64,000 nucleotides of DNA from Paracoccaceae bacterium (GTDB lineage Bacteria; Pseudomonadota; Alphaproteobacteria; Rhodobacterales; Rhodobacteraceae). The DNA lies in the NCBI GenBank assembly GCA_002697345.1, contig NZVE01000052.1:1-64000 (forward strand). Direction: 5' to 3'. The notes below the pieces were generated by a model. The model ran no database searches. It had not been told where the DNA came from and worked only from the letters and a program-made list of their open reading frames with translations. Below are positions 1 through 9,503 of the stretch, piece by piece. The translations under genes and the position numbers were made by a program. Positions within the stretch are counted from its first letter, which is position 1; each line of letters opens with the position of its first letter.

Positions 1-992
1 GAAAAGGCGTTATACTCTTTAGAAATTAAGTTATTAGATATACTTTCTATATTTTCAATTACAGAGCAAGGAATTGAGCTTTTAATAAGTAGATCGATCC
101 AATAACTGGAAGGTTTTTTGCACAGATAACTACCAAGAACTTCATCTAACGCGTCCCTATTCTCCAAACGAGTCTCCGCTCCTTGAAACCGTGGATCGTT
201 AAGTAAACTTGGAAATCCAATAGCTTTACAAAAAGGCGCCCAATCCTTTTCACTACCCAACCCTATAACAATATCTTGATCTGCAGTTGGGTAGGGTTCA
301 AAGGGTGTCGCTGAGGGATGTCTGGACCCAATAGGGCCGGGCACAACACCCGTATTCAGATGTCGGGCAAATGCATTTTCTAAACACGCCCACTGACAGG
401 CTAACATAGAGACGTCTAAGTGATTTATATCACTTTTAGCCTGAGCATCTCTCTCATACAGGCGTTGTAAGATACCAATAACAGCAAACATCGCTGCGGA
501 TATATCTCCAACAGAGAACCCTACGCGGGTAGGATTTCCTCCCAGTTCTCCATTGATACTCATCATCCCACTCATAGCTTGAACGACTATGTCATATGCT
601 GGGCGATCAGATAAACTCCCTTTCTGTCCAAAACCAGAAATAGACGCAGAAATTAATTTTGGATTTATTGCCTTCAATTCTTGGTCACTACATCCCAAGC
701 GATCACGAACACCAGGCCGCATATTTTCTACAAACACATCAGCTGATGCAAGAAGTTTGCGTAGTACAGCCTTTCCATCGTCTGTTTTTAAATCAAGCTT
801 AATTGAACGCTTATTACGATTGACAGAAGCAAAATACAAACCAACTCCATCCTTAAAGGGAGGGGTAGTTCGAGAAGTGTCACCATTTGGATTTTCGACC
901 TTTATTACATCCGCCCCCAGGCTCGCCAATAGCCATGTACAAAAAGGACCAGAAAGAACACTCGTCATATCTACAACACGTATTCCCTTCAT
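1..992 (-). CDS. CaiB/BaiF (class III) CoA-transferase, 3' end cut off by window edge
   Basis: Family III CoA-transferases move CoA between carboxylic acids through an aspartyl thioester intermediate. The visible N-terminus reads MKGIRVVDMTSVLSGPF, followed by the family signature GPFCTWLLASLGADVIKVE. The segment SVNRNKRSIKLDLK and a likely catalytic Asp in GFSVGDISAAMFA also match the family. About 330 codons are seen before the window edge; family members usually have 380-400. The ATG at 990-992 overlaps the TGA (989-991) of the upstream enoyl-CoA hydratase-like gene in an ATGA arrangement, so the two are probably translationally coupled and act on one acyl-CoA. The substrate cannot be told from sequence. 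Confidence 0.85.
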   Translation of the reverse strand, partial: MKGIRVVDMTSVLSGPFCTWLLASLGADVIKVENPNGDTSRTTPPFKDGVGLYFASVNRNKRSIKLDLKTDDGKAVLRKLLASADVFVENMRPGVRDRLGCSDQELKAINPKLISASISGFGQKGSLSDRPAYDIVVQAMSGMMSINGELGGNPTRVGFSVGDISAAMFAVIGILQRLYERDAQAKSDINHLDVSMLACQWACLENAFARHLNTGVVPGPIGSRHPSATPFEPYPTADQDIVIGLGSEKDWAPFCKAIGFPSLLNDPRFQGAETRLENRDALDEVLGSYLCKKPSSYWIDLLIKSSIPCSVIENIESISNNLISKEYNAF

Positions 993-1636
993 TTTTCTGA
1001 TACCATTATACGTGACTTAATTTTTACCTGATGGTTTCTATCAGAAGATTTTGCTATTTCAAAAAGCTTTTCAGATTCAGAATTAAACTCAGAAAAATCT
1101 AGCACTCTGTCAACCAAACCCCAATGCAAGGCTTCGTCTGAGTCAATAGTTTGACCACCAAGCAATATAATTGAAGTGCGTCCTTTCCCTATAAGTGAGT
1201 ACAGACTATTAACGTCATACTGTCCTGGTAACACGTTATTTTTAAAAACTGGGTACGCAAAACGGGCCTTTGGAACAGACACTCTAATGTCACACCCTAA
1301 AGCTAACGATAAGCCACCCCCCATACAATGGCCATTTAACAAGGCAACCGTCATAACAGGAATTTTTCTAAGACTCTCTGCCATTCTACTCCAACCATCC
1401 GGAGTATCATCACCACCAGTAACAAGTTCCGAAAGATCAGCACCGGCGCAGAATACTCTATCCCCAGCTCCCGTGACCACAACTCCCAAGAGATTATCAT
1501 CTGCGGCCGCCCGGTTAAAAATAACTGCTAACTCATCCAACATTTCATTAGTCAGTGAATTTGCTTTCTGGGGGCGATTAACAGTAACTGTTAAAATATT
1601 TTTAATTCGACGTTGAAGTATAAGGTTATCAGCCAT
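989..1636 (-). CDS. Enoyl-CoA hydratase/isomerase (crotonase) family protein lacking the canonical catalytic glutamates
   Basis: A crotonase-fold protein of 215 residues, shorter than the usual ~260. The fold is shown by RPQKANSLTNEMLDEL near the N-terminus, the oxyanion-hole segment FCAGADLSEL, and NGHCMGGGLSLALGCDIRVS. In hydratases the two catalytic glutamates lie in GGGCEL and in GQPEILLG. Here the equivalent segments read GGGLSL and AYPVFKNN, so both acids are missing and simple hydratase activity is unlikely; another crotonase chemistry or a degenerate enzyme is possible. The ATG at 1636 follows a good AGGAGA ribosome site. The gene is coupled by ATGA overlap to the downstream CoA-transferase. 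Confidence 0.8.
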   Translation of the reverse strand: MADNLILQRRIKNILTVTVNRPQKANSLTNEMLDELAVIFNRAAADDNLLGVVVTGAGDRVFCAGADLSELVTGGDDTPDGWSRMAESLRKIPVMTVALLNGHCMGGGLSLALGCDIRVSVPKARFAYPVFKNNVLPGQYDVNSLYSLIGKGRTSIILLGGQTIDSDEALHWGLVDRVLDFSEFNSESEKLFEIAKSSDRNHQVKIKSRIMVSEK

Positions 1637-1686
1637 TTCTATCTCCTTAAAAAAATAACCATAAAAGATAACAAAGAGAATTCAAA

Positions 1687-2382
1687 TCACTTTTCTTTAA
1701 AAAGATTATCTAGGAATTTATAGAACCACTTCGCTTGTTCAGCGTCACTCTTGTACATCAATCTCGTTTGATCTTCCGAAGTCTGTTGCCCAATATACCT
1801 TGACCAATCCTCCTTTTGCCACCTCCGAAAACCTTCGATCGTAACTTCAGGATGAAACTGTAATCCATACACTTTCTCTCCATACTTAAATGCTTGATTT
1901 GGAAACAACTTACTACCAGCCAATCTAATTGCTCCTGCAGGAATACCAAAAGTGTGGGAATGTGCCTGTGTAACAAAAAGAGGTTCTTGCAGAAAACCAC
2001 AAGCGAGTGCTTCTGGTGTAGGCTCTACTTGATAATAACCAAATTCACTCGCTTTACTATCAATAGGACCAACCTTAGCCCCTAGGTGGTAAGCTATTTG
2101 TTGGGCACCCTGACAAATTCCTAACATAGGTACATCAGCAGTTAAACAGTCCCTAATCCACCGATATTCATCCTCAAGGAACAGAAATTCTTTTGTATCG
2201 AACACATTATATTGACCACCATAAAGAACAGTTCCAATCACTGATTCATCTATGTCTTCAATAAGCTCTCCCTTAAAAGGTTTACATATTTTGACATCTA
2301 AACTGTTAACACAGGCCCAACTAACAACCCTGTCATCTGTTGGACCATCTCCATGCTTTATTAGAATTAATTTTTTTCTCAC
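1687..2382 (-). CDS. Class I glutamine amidotransferase (GMP-synthase-like GATase domain protein)
   Basis: A stand-alone class I glutamine amidotransferase domain of 231 residues. The nucleophile elbow is MLGICQGAQQIAYHLGA with Cys90, and the His-Glu part of the triad is LQFHPEVT (His177, Glu179). It resembles the GMP synthase GATase half, but there is no synthetase domain. Such free-standing proteins often hydrolyse gamma-glutamyl amides or serve an unlinked partner; which applies here is unknown. The start is GTG at 2382, preceded by a run of G at 2388-2393; no in-frame ATG lies near the N-terminus. The genes on either side do not suggest a substrate. Confidence 0.85.
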   Translation of the reverse strand: MRKKLILIKHGDGPTDDRVVSWACVNSLDVKICKPFKGELIEDIDESVIGTVLYGGQYNVFDTKEFLFLEDEYRWIRDCLTADVPMLGICQGAQQIAYHLGAKVGPIDSKASEFGYYQVEPTPEALACGFLQEPLFVTQAHSHTFGIPAGAIRLAGSKLFPNQAFKYGEKVYGLQFHPEVTIEGFRRWQKEDWSRYIGQQTSEDQTRLMYKSDAEQAKWFYKFLDNLFKEK

Positions 2383-2423
2383 CTAGACCCCCCAGATATA
2401 ACTTCAACGATTCAAATTATAGT

Positions 2424-3521
2424 TTAAGCATTAAACAGAAAGTGTAAAACGTCTCCATCTTTGACAGTATAACTTTTCCCCTCAACTCTCATTTTACCAG
2501 CTTCCTTTGCCTTTTGTTCACCATTAAACGAAACGAAATCATTAAAAGCGATAGTTTCAGCACGAATGAAACCCCTTTCAAAGTCACCGTGGATTACACC
2601 AGCTGCCTGTGGTGCTAACGTACCATGCTTAACTGTCCAAGCCCTGGCTTCTTTTGGGCCTACAGTAAAGTAAGTTTCTAATTGCAATAAATCATACCCT
2701 GCTCTAATTAATCTGTCCAAGCCTGCTTCATCTAAACCCATTTCATTTAAAAATAACTCTGCCTCATCTTGATCTAATTGACTAATTTCTTCTTCAATTT
2801 GAGCGCTAATTATAACTACCCCAGAGTTTTGTTTCTCAGCCATTTCAAACACTTTTTGAGTAAAGGAGTTCCCACTCGAAGCACTGTCTTCACCAACGTT
2901 ACAAACAAATAGAATAGGTTTTGCTGTCAGTAACTGGAGCATTGCCCAGGTTTTTAGGTCATCTTCATCTACCAAAACAGTTCTAGCTGGAAACCCATCC
3001 TCCAACGCCACTAAGGCGGCTTTTAAAAGACGCTCTTGCTGAATTGCTTCTTTGTCACCACCTCTAACTTTACGGATTAAGCCTTGAAGGCGTTTCTCGA
3101 TACTTTCAATATCAGCTAGCATTAATTCTGTTTCAATAGTCTCCGCATCTGAAACTGGGTCGATACGGTCGCTTACATGGGTAACATCATCATCCTCGAA
3201 ACAACGTAGTACATGTGCAATTGCATCAACCTCACGAATGTTTGCTAAAAATTGATTGCCTAAACCTTCTCCTTTTGAAGCACCCTTAACTAAACCTGCT
3301 ATATCTACGAACGTCATACGGGTTGGAATAATTTGTTTCGACTCCGCTATCTTTGCCAACTCATCTAGACGTCTGTCGGGGACACCAACCTCTCCGATGT
3401 TTGGTTCGATAGTACAAAAGGGAAAGTTAGCAGCTTGAGCCGCTGCCGTTTTAGTCAGTGCATTAAACAATGTTGATTTCCCAACATTAGGCAATCCAAC
3501 AATACCCATTTTAAATCCCAT
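2424..3521 (-). CDS. ychF: Ribosome-binding ATPase YchF (Obg-like)
   Basis: A universally conserved Obg-family P-loop protein of 365 residues (family length ~363). It has the Walker [16 protein letters not shown] at the N-terminus and the switch segment [16 protein letters not shown]. The G4 region reads CNVGED rather than NKxD, the change that makes YchF prefer ATP over GTP. A coiled-coil helical insert occupies roughly residues 130-200, and the C-terminal TGS domain contains [12 protein letters not shown] and [11 protein letters not shown]. The ATG at 3521 has AAGGA seven bases upstream. In many bacteria ychF sits beside pth and rplY; here those two are about 3 kb away on the other strand. 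Confidence 0.96.
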   Translation of the reverse strand: MGFKMGIVGLPNVGKSTLFNALTKTAAAQAANFPFCTIEPNIGEVGVPDRRLDELAKIAESKQIIPTRMTFVDIAGLVKGASKGEGLGNQFLANIREVDAIAHVLRCFEDDDVTHVSDRIDPVSDAETIETELMLADIESIEKRLQGLIRKVRGGDKEAIQQERLLKAALVALEDGFPARTVLVDEDDLKTWAMLQLLTAKPILFVCNVGEDSASSGNSFTQKVFEMAEKQNSGVVIISAQIEEEISQLDQDEAELFLNEMGLDEAGLDRLIRAGYDLLQLETYFTVGPKEARAWTVKHGTLAPQAAGVIHGDFERGFIRAETIAFNDFVSFNGEQKAKEAGKMRVEGKSYTVKDGDVLHFLFNA

Positions 3522-3650
3522 TTTTTTTCCTTAAAATTAATATAATTTTGTTGGATTTACGTTCTTGATACACATAACGTCAAGGAGAGCATTGATTCTT
3601 ACTGCAATATTAGTGCAAACTTTCAATATAAAATCAAAAAGGTAACATAA

Positions 3651-4442
3651 ATGGCCCGTATAGACGACACTTTTTCAACTTTAAGAGCTAATAGAAAGAA
3701 AGCATTCGTTGCCTATATTATGGCAGGTGATCCAGATTATAATGAATCCAAGGAGCTGCTCATGGGACTACCTGCAGCAGGTGTAGACATAATTGAACTT
3801 GGCTTACCTTTTACAGACCCAATGGCTGATGGTCCAACAATCCAGCTAGCAGGTCAACGAGCTTTAAATTCAGGACAAAGTCTTGAGAAAACCCTGCAAA
3901 TGGTGCAGGGTTTTAGAAGTAAAAATAATGTCACCCCAATAATCATAATGGGTTACTATAACCCTATTTATTCTTATGGCGTTGATAAGTTTTTATCTAA
4001 AGCAAAGCTGGTAGGCGTTGATGGGCTTATTATTGTAGACCTTCCTCCTGAAGAAGATAGTGAACTATGCATTCCAGCTAAAAATATAGGGCTTAATTTT
4101 ATTCGGTTAGCAACACCGACCACAGATGAAAATAGGCTTCCTGCAGTCCTAAAAAATACATCTGGATTTGTTTACTATGTTTCAATAACTGGCATAACTG
4201 GTGTGGCCAATGCAAGTTCTGCAAATGTTTCTCCAGAAATTGATCGAATTAAAAACAAGACAGATCTACCTGTGGTGGTTGGTTTTGGAATTAAAACTCC
4301 CGAAGCGGCATTAGAAATGGCAAAAGTAGCAGATGGCGTTGTGGTTGGCTCGGCTATAGTAGAAAAAATTGCACAAGGCGAATCAAACAAAAGCGTATTA
4401 GCCTTTGTTAAATCACTGGCTGAGGGTGTTCATGAAGCTTAA
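3651..4442 (+). CDS. trpA: Tryptophan synthase alpha subunit
   Basis: Cleaves indole-3-glycerol phosphate to indole and glyceraldehyde 3-phosphate; the indole is channelled to TrpB. At 263 residues it matches family length. The catalytic pair Glu49 ([12 protein letters not shown]) and Asp60 (MADGPTIQ) falls at the classical positions. The phosphate-binding stretches [13 protein letters not shown] and [12 protein letters not shown] are present near the C-terminus. trpA is unusually separated from trpB and trpF, which lie on the opposite strand 4-6 kb further on, so the alpha and beta subunits are not co-transcribed. The downstream neighbour, an FMN dehydrogenase on the same strand, is unrelated to the pathway. 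Confidence 0.97.
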   Translation: MARIDDTFSTLRANRKKAFVAYIMAGDPDYNESKELLMGLPAAGVDIIELGLPFTDPMADGPTIQLAGQRALNSGQSLEKTLQMVQGFRSKNNVTPIIIMGYYNPIYSYGVDKFLSKAKLVGVDGLIIVDLPPEEDSELCIPAKNIGLNFIRLATPTTDENRLPAVLKNTSGFVYYVSITGITGVANASSANVSPEIDRIKNKTDLPVVVGFGIKTPEAALEMAKVADGVVVGSAIVEKIAQGESNKSVLAFVKSLAEGVHEA

Positions 4443-4499
4443 CTACAAAAATATTTCGTTCCAGTATAGCTAATAATCGTTTATTAAAGGTTACCCCAC

Positions 4500-5663
4500 A
4501 TGACTGTAATAACTGAAATAACAGATCTTAAGAGAATTTACAAAAATCGTGTCCCAAAAATGTTTTACGATTATTGTGAAACTGGAAGTTGGACAGAACA
4601 AACTTTTCACGAAAATTCAACAGACTTTGAAAAAATACGGTTAAGACAGCGCGTAGCAGTTGATATGGAAGGTCGATCGACTGCATCCAAAATGGTTGGA
4701 AGAGATGTGACGATGCCAGTAGCCTTAGCTCCTGTAGGTCTTACGGGAATGCAACACGCAAACGGAGAAATACTTGCTGCCAAAGCAGCCGAATCTTTCG
4801 GTGTTCCCTTTACTTTATCAACGATGTCAATCTGCTCTATTGAGGATGTAGCCGAACACACATCAGTCCCCTTTTGGTTTCAACTATATGTAATGCGTGA
4901 TGAAGAGTTTATTACAAATCTTATAGATAGAGCAAAACGAGCAAATTGCGAAGCATTACTGCTTACACTAGATCTTCAAATTTTAGGTCAAAGGCATAAA
5001 GACCTTAAGAATGGTTTATCAATACCTCCAAAATTAAACCCTACTGTTTTAATGGATTTGATGACAAAATGGACTTGGGCCATAAAAATGTTAGGAGCAA
5101 AACGTCGAACTTTTGGAAATATCGTTGGCCACGCTAAAAGTGTAAATGATATCTCTAGTCTAGCAAGCTGGACCAGTGAACAATTCGACCCAAAGTTAGA
5201 CTGGGATACCGTCAAACAATACAGGAAACAGTGGGATGGAAAGTTTATCCTTAAAGGGATTCTTGATGCTGAAGATGCGAAGAAAGCCTTAGAAATAGGA
5301 GCGGATGCGATTATTGTATCTAATCACGGTGGAAGACAGCTAGATGGCGCATTAAGTTCCATCCGTGTACTTCCAGAAATCCTAGACGCTGTTGGTGACA
5401 AAATAGAGGTTCATTTAGACAGCGGAATTAGGTCTGGTCAAGATGTTCTTAAAGCCCTAGCCCTGGGTGCAACTGGGACATATATAGGGCGGGCGTATAT
5501 ATATGGTCTTGGAGCTCTCGGCCAACTAGGTGTGGAAACTGCTTTATCAATCATTCAGAAGGAATTGGATACCACTATGGCATTATGTGGAGAAAAAAAT
5601 ATCCATTCTTTAAATAGATCAAACCTCCTTATTCCAAATGAGTTTTTTAATAAGTACTCGTGA
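4500..5663 (+). CDS. FMN-dependent alpha-hydroxy acid dehydrogenase (L-lactate dehydrogenase-like)
   Basis: An FMN (S)-2-hydroxy-acid dehydrogenase/oxidase of 387 residues, most like LldD-type L-lactate dehydrogenases. The N-terminal RVPKMFYDYCETGSWTE, the flavin-binding stretch PVALAPVGLTGM, Lys252 in FILKGILDAEDA, and the active-site His276 in SNHGGRQLDGA are all present. The C-terminal GATGTYIGRAYIYGLGA binds the FMN phosphate. The enzyme probably oxidises a small 2-hydroxyacid (lactate or similar) and feeds electrons to the membrane quinone pool. It follows trpA by 57 bases. A second divergent paralogue lies at 22550-23698. Confidence 0.88.
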   Translation: MTVITEITDLKRIYKNRVPKMFYDYCETGSWTEQTFHENSTDFEKIRLRQRVAVDMEGRSTASKMVGRDVTMPVALAPVGLTGMQHANGEILAAKAAESFGVPFTLSTMSICSIEDVAEHTSVPFWFQLYVMRDEEFITNLIDRAKRANCEALLLTLDLQILGQRHKDLKNGLSIPPKLNPTVLMDLMTKWTWAIKMLGAKRRTFGNIVGHAKSVNDISSLASWTSEQFDPKLDWDTVKQYRKQWDGKFILKGILDAEDAKKALEIGADAIIVSNHGGRQLDGALSSIRVLPEILDAVGDKIEVHLDSGIRSGQDVLKALALGATGTYIGRAYIYGLGALGQLGVETALSIIQKELDTTMALCGEKNIHSLNRSNLLIPNEFFNKYS

Positions 5664-5696
5664 ATTTTTAATAAATAATATCAAAAAAGGATAAAA

Positions 5697-6272
5697 ATGC
5701 CCATAAAAACTATACTATTCTTACTACTTATTTCCCCATCTATTATATTAGCACACTCACCAATCATAACCAAAAACAATCAAGCAATGACAAAAAGTAA
5801 TCCCTTTGTTATCTCTAAACCCGAACACTCAAAGGCCATTTTTTCTGAGCTAAATGGATCAGAGCATTATTACAAAATTGAAAGTGATATTCCCTTCAAT
5901 TTTTATGCTGGAATTACTGTACCAAAACTTGAAACCTGTGATCAACAAAATTACTTTTCCTTCAAGATACTTGGAGCTGACTTTAAAGAAATAGATGGTA
6001 GAGATGGCGCACGCTTTGATTGGTGGGCTTGGTATGAAAAATACGGAAAGTCATGGTACTGGGTGGGACCCGAAATTGGTGAAAACTTTGCCTCTAATAG
6101 AACATATAACCCTGGCACATATTATGTTAAAGTATTCAATCAAACAAATACTGGAAAATACGCGTTAGCAGTCGGTGATATAGAAAAATTTGGACTGGCA
6201 TCAATTCCAAAGTTATTATTAACGGTTAGAAAATTAAAAAAGGTTTTCTGGGCAGAAAGTAATTGTAGATAG
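5697..6272 (+). CDS. Small secreted protein of unknown function
   Basis: A protein of 191 residues that I cannot assign to a family. The N-terminus (MPIKTILFLLLISPSIILAHS) is a typical Sec signal peptide with probable cleavage after ILA. The mature part is rich in aromatic residues (FDWWAWYEKYGKSWYWVGPE). Segments such as YNPGTYYVKVFNQTNTGKYALAVG resemble the beta-sandwich pre-peptidase C-terminal type of extracellular domain. The signal peptide implies export to the periplasm or beyond. An AAAAGG ribosome site precedes the ATG at 5697. It lies 33 bases after the lactate dehydrogenase-like gene and may share its transcript. Confidence 0.7.
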   Translation: MPIKTILFLLLISPSIILAHSPIITKNNQAMTKSNPFVISKPEHSKAIFSELNGSEHYYKIESDIPFNFYAGITVPKLETCDQQNYFSFKILGADFKEIDGRDGARFDWWAWYEKYGKSWYWVGPEIGENFASNRTYNPGTYYVKVFNQTNTGKYALAVGDIEKFGLASIPKLLLTVRKLKKVFWAESNCR

Positions 6273-6390
6273 CTAAATGTCGTTCTGATTGTTATCTCAA
6301 TATCATGTGGTGCTAGGGTAATTAAATAAAAATTAATTCTTTACCATTATATAAAATAAAAGCTTTCCAAACTAAAAATACTTAATTATA

Positions 6391-6440
6391 CGCTTGGTTT
6401 CACGCGGCTCTACACCCTTGGAGGAGACCGCATAATTATT
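6391..6440 (+). promoter_or_regulatory. Leader hairpin upstream of rplY (candidate L25 autoregulatory or processing element)
   Basis: Just before rplY, a short GC-rich island interrupts AT-rich sequence. GCGG (6404-6407) pairs with CCGC (6428-6431), and TCT (6409-6411) with AGA (6425-6427) after one bulged C, enclosing a 13-nt loop (6412-6424). The Shine-Dalgarno GGAG at 6441-6444 follows the stem after nine bases. The position is right for an mRNA leader that senses the ribosomal protein. L25 autoregulation through its leader is known in gammaproteobacteria; extending it to this element is inference. Confidence 0.4.
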
Positions 6441-6451
6441 GGAGAATGAAA

Positions 6452-7114
6452 ATGGCTGATGAGACACCAAATCTTATCGCCGAGGCACGTTCGAGGACAG
6501 GCAAGGGGGCCGCTCGATCAGCACGCCGTAATGGTATGGTGCCCGGTGTAGTTTACGGTGGAGGAGTAGATCCACTACCTATAAATATCCCTTACAATAT
6601 ACTATTAAGAAAACTAAAAGCAGGGCGTTTTCTATCAACGCTATTCGACTTAAAAGTTGAAGGTCACGATGATGTTCGTGTGATATGTCGAAACGTACAA
6701 AGAAACGTTGTCAAAGACTTACCGACTCATGTTGACTTCATGCGGTTAAAAAGAGACACGCGAATAAACTTGTTTATTCAGGTTAATTTTACTGGCGAAG
6801 ATGTTTGTCTAGGCTTAAAACGCGGTGGCGTCTTGACTGTTATACGCCCAGAAGTTGAATTAATGGTTACAGCTGGTGAGATACCTGAAAGCATCGAAGT
6901 TGATCTTTCAAACTTATCCGTAGGTGATGCTGTAACGATTTCCTCTGTAACATTACCTTCTGGAACAAAAGCGATAATTGATCGTGACTTTGTTATCGCT
7001 ACTATTCAGGCTCCATCAAGTCTAAAATCTTCAGGAACAGATGATGATGATGATGCCGAAGTGGTGGAAGGCTCTGAGGAATCGGACGATAAAGCCGAAG
7101 GTGCAGAAGATTAA
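6452..7114 (+). CDS. rplY: Ribosomal protein bL25, long CTC form
   Basis: A 5S-rRNA-binding protein of the large subunit, in the long form with an N-terminal L25 domain ([30 protein letters not shown]) and a C-terminal TL5/CTC beta domain. A very acidic tail ([17 protein letters not shown]) ends the protein at 220 residues. An ATG at 6446 is also in frame, but it lies only one base from the Shine-Dalgarno GGAG at 6441-6444. The ATG at 6452 is seven bases away and gives the usual MADE-type N-terminus. Followed by pth, the common rplY-pth pairing; a leader hairpin precedes it. Confidence 0.95.
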   Translation: MADETPNLIAEARSRTGKGAARSARRNGMVPGVVYGGGVDPLPINIPYNILLRKLKAGRFLSTLFDLKVEGHDDVRVICRNVQRNVVKDLPTHVDFMRLKRDTRINLFIQVNFTGEDVCLGLKRGGVLTVIRPEVELMVTAGEIPESIEVDLSNLSVGDAVTISSVTLPSGTKAIIDRDFVIATIQAPSSLKSSGTDDDDDAEVVEGSEESDDKAEGAED

Positions 7115-7126
7115 TCTTTTAAAAAC

Positions 7127-7162
7127 TTACCAAATGCATAGTGAAAAATATGCGTTTGGTAA
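7127..7162 (+). terminator. Strong hairpin between rplY and pth (possible attenuator or processing site)
   Basis: TTACCAAATGCATA (7127-7140) pairs with TATGCGTTTGGTAA (7149-7162): 14 base pairs with one U-G wobble and an 8-base A-rich loop. It starts 12 bases after the rplY stop codon. No convincing U-run follows, so full intrinsic termination is doubtful. A transcript-stabilising or partial-termination role that uncouples rplY from pth is more likely. Confidence 0.5.
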
Positions 7163-7207
7163 AAGTTGATCTGTTAAATCGCACTAATTTCAGGTAAGTA
7201 AAGTCTC

Positions 7208-7891
7208 ATGATGTTATTTGTTGGACTTGGAAACCCTGGAGATCAGTACACAAAAAATCGACATAATGTTGGTTTTATGGCCGTATCACGCATAGCAGAA
7301 ATCTACAATTTTTCCCCATGGAAGAATAAGTTTCAAGGTTCTATAAGTAACGGCTTATTAAGCACGAAAAAGATTATTATTTTAAAGCCTAATACGTTTA
7401 TGAATTTGAGTGGACAATCTGTAGGTGAAGTTAGTAGGTTTTATAAAATACCAGCGAGTAAAGTCATTGTATTTCATGATGAAATAGACTTCCCACTAGG
7501 AAAACTTAAAATAAAAAGTGGAGGTGGCCACGCCGGACACAATGGATTGCGCTCTATAAATGAGCACATTGGTTCAGATTATATAAGAATTAGAATTGGT
7601 GTTGGGCACCCTGGAAACAAAAATGCCGTATCAAATTACGTACTTGGTGATTTTTCAAAAGTAGAACAAGAAATAATTACACAAATAATAGAAGTAATTT
7701 CGACAGAAGCTGAAGATCTTATTTCAGAAAATACAGCCAATTTTGGTAAATCAATATCTGAAAAAATACAAAGAAATACAACCAAAGATAAGGCAATTGT
7801 AAAAGCAACTGTGTGTAACCCTAAAAGGGTTACTCAAGAGACCAAAAGGAGTTCTTTACAGAATCTTTTTGATAGATTTAGGAAGGAGTAA
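7208..7891 (+). CDS. pth: Peptidyl-tRNA hydrolase
   Basis: Releases peptides from peptidyl-tRNAs that drop off the ribosome. At 227 residues it carries all active-site landmarks: FVGLGNPGDQY, the catalytic His in KNRHNVGF, LKPNTFMNLSGQSVGE, and the Asp in VFHDEIDFPLGKLKIK. GGGHAGHNGLRSI forms the substrate groove. The C-terminus extends about 35 residues beyond the compact E. coli form, as in many alphaproteobacteria. Either of two adjacent ATG codons (7208 or 7211) may serve as start. The stop overlaps the ribosome site of the next gene. Confidence 0.96.
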   Translation: MMLFVGLGNPGDQYTKNRHNVGFMAVSRIAEIYNFSPWKNKFQGSISNGLLSTKKIIILKPNTFMNLSGQSVGEVSRFYKIPASKVIVFHDEIDFPLGKLKIKSGGGHAGHNGLRSINEHIGSDYIRIRIGVGHPGNKNAVSNYVLGDFSKVEQEIITQIIEVISTEAEDLISENTANFGKSISEKIQRNTTKDKAIVKATVCNPKRVTQETKRSSLQNLFDRFRKE

Positions 7892-7895
7892 AAAA

Positions 7896-8264
7896 ATGGA
7901 TCAATTTCCATCTTTAAATGTCTATGGTAAAAAGCTTATTGAGTGCTCCAACGAGCCCCTAACGGGTTACTATAGGACAGGTTGTTGTGATACAGGCTCT
8001 TCTGATGCAGGAAAACACACTGTATGCGCTATAATGACAGATGAATTCCTAGCAATGTCAAAATACCTTGGTAATGACCTCTCAACACCTCGCCCAGAAT
8101 TTAACTTTCCGGGGTTAAAAGCCGGGGATCAATGGTGTTTGTGCGCTGAACGTTTTCTGCAAGCCCATGAAGAGGGTGCAGCTCCAAAAGTTAACCTTGG
8201 TGCAACTCATCAAGAAACCTTGAAAATTGTTAAACTTGAAATTTTGGAGTTACACACTTCTTAG
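7896..8264 (+). CDS. DUF2237 family protein
   Basis: A 122-residue cytosolic protein of the DUF2237 family, whose function is not established. The family hallmarks are visible: TGYYRTGCCDTGSSDAGKHT, FLAMSKYLGNDLSTPRPEF and FPGLKAGDQWCLCAERFLQA, with several conserved cysteines that might bind a metal. I chose the ATG at 7896 because the pth 3' end supplies AGGAAGGAG at 7880-7888 seven bases upstream; a longer in-frame start at 7869 lies inside pth and has no ribosome site. Coupling to pth is likely. The gene converges with trpB with only nine bases between stop codons. Confidence 0.85.
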   Translation: MDQFPSLNVYGKKLIECSNEPLTGYYRTGCCDTGSSDAGKHTVCAIMTDEFLAMSKYLGNDLSTPRPEFNFPGLKAGDQWCLCAERFLQAHEEGAAPKVNLGATHQETLKIVKLEILELHTS

Positions 8265-8273
8265 CTAATACTA

Positions 8274-9503
8274 TTAAGAAAACTCCATATCAAAATTTAA
8301 GGCTTTAGCCACAGTAAAAATATCTTTATCTCCTCTACCACACATATTCATACAAATTATATGATCAGAGGGTAGCTTTGGGGCTATCTTTCCAACATGT
8401 GCTAAAGCATGGCTAGGCTCTAAAGCTGGTATAATTCCTTCAAGCTCACAACATAATTGAAAAGCAGTTAAGGCTTCCTTATCAGTAATTGACACATAAT
8501 TTACTCTACCCGACTCATGTAACCATGCGTGCTCTGGACCAATTCCTGGATAATCGAGGCCAGCAGAGATCGAAAAACCTTCTAAAATTTGCCCATCATC
8601 ATCTTGCAAAAGATACGTTCTGTTTCCATGAAGAACCCCAGGTCGGCCACCTGTTAATGAAGCACAATGTTCCATTTTTGAGTTAACACCTTTTCCTCCC
8701 GCTTCGACACCAATTATTGACACCTTAAGATCGTCTAAAAATGGATAGAATAAACCCATTGCATTCGATCCACCACCAATAGCCGCAACCAATGTATCAG
8801 GAGCCCTACCCTCCTGTTCTAGCATTTGGGTTTTTGTTTCTTTCCCAATTATAGATTGAAAGTCTCTTACCATTTCAGGGTAAGGATGAGGTCCAGCAAC
8901 AGTTCCAATACAGTAAAATGTGTCTTCCACGTTAGTTACCCAGTCTCTTAGAGCATCATTCATTGCATCTTTTAAGGTTCCTCTTCCAGAGGTTACAGGG
9001 ATAACTTCTGCACCTAGGAGTTTCATACGAAATACATTTGGTGCTTGTCTCTCAACATCATGTGCTCCCATATAAACAACGCACTTAAGACCAAACTTAG
9101 CGCACACAGTTGCTGTCGCCACTCCATGCTGCCCTGCTCCAGTCTCTGCGATAATACGTTTTTTATTCATTCTACGTGCTAAGAGTATTTGGCCTAAAAC
9201 GTTATTTATTTTATGAGCCCCAGTGTGATTTAACTCATCTCGTTTCATATAGATCTTTGCACCAGCGAAGTGGTTAGTTAATCTCTCACAAAAATATAAC
9301 GGTGAGGGGCGTCCAACATAATTGGCCCAAAGATCATCCATCTCCTTCCAGAAATTAGAATCTATTTTTGCATTTTCGTACTCTTTTTCTAACTCCAAAA
9401 TAAGTGGCATTAAGGTTTCTGAAACAAACCTTCCCCCAAAATCACCAAAACGACCTGACTCATCAGGACCCGCCGTAAAACTATTTAACAAATCACCTGC
9501 CAT
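8274..9503 (-). CDS. trpB: Tryptophan synthase beta subunit
   Basis: A PLP enzyme that joins indole and L-serine to make tryptophan. The Schiff-base lysine lies in [15 protein letters not shown], and the phosphate-binding GGGSNAMG and the E-A-G region [13 protein letters not shown] are intact. From the ATG at 9503 ([12 protein letters not shown]) it is 409 residues, normal for TrpB. A longer frame opens further upstream inside trpF but has no better ribosome site. The first codons overlap the end of trpF by 11 bases, so trpF and trpB are coupled. trpA is elsewhere, at 3651-4442. Confidence 0.97.
   Translation of the reverse strand: MAGDLLNSFTAGPDESGRFGDFGGRFVSETLMPLILELEKEYENAKIDSNFWKEMDDLWANYVGRPSPLYFCERLTNHFAGAKIYMKRDELNHTGAHKINNVLGQILLARRMNKKRIIAETGAGQHGVATATVCAKFGLKCVVYMGAHDVERQAPNVFRMKLLGAEVIPVTSGRGTLKDAMNDALRDWVTNVEDTFYCIGTVAGPHPYPEMVRDFQSIIGKETKTQMLEQEGRAPDTLVAAIGGGSNAMGLFYPFLDDLKVSIIGVEAGGKGVNSKMEHCASLTGGRPGVLHGNRTYLLQDDDGQILEGFSISAGLDYPGIGPEHAWLHESGRVNYVSITDKEALTAFQLCCELEGIIPALEPSHALAHVGKIAPKLPSDHIICMNMCGRGDKDIFTVAKALNFDMEFS

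Noticed and set aside
589..1020. 143-codon plus-strand frame antisense to the CoA-transferase
   Set aside because: The opposite strand carries the conserved CoA-transferase and no family trait is visible in this frame.
8258..8281. TTCTTA/TAAGAA stem between the DUF2237 gene and trpB as a bidirectional terminator
   Set aside because: Only six A/T-rich pairs and no U-run; too weak to call.
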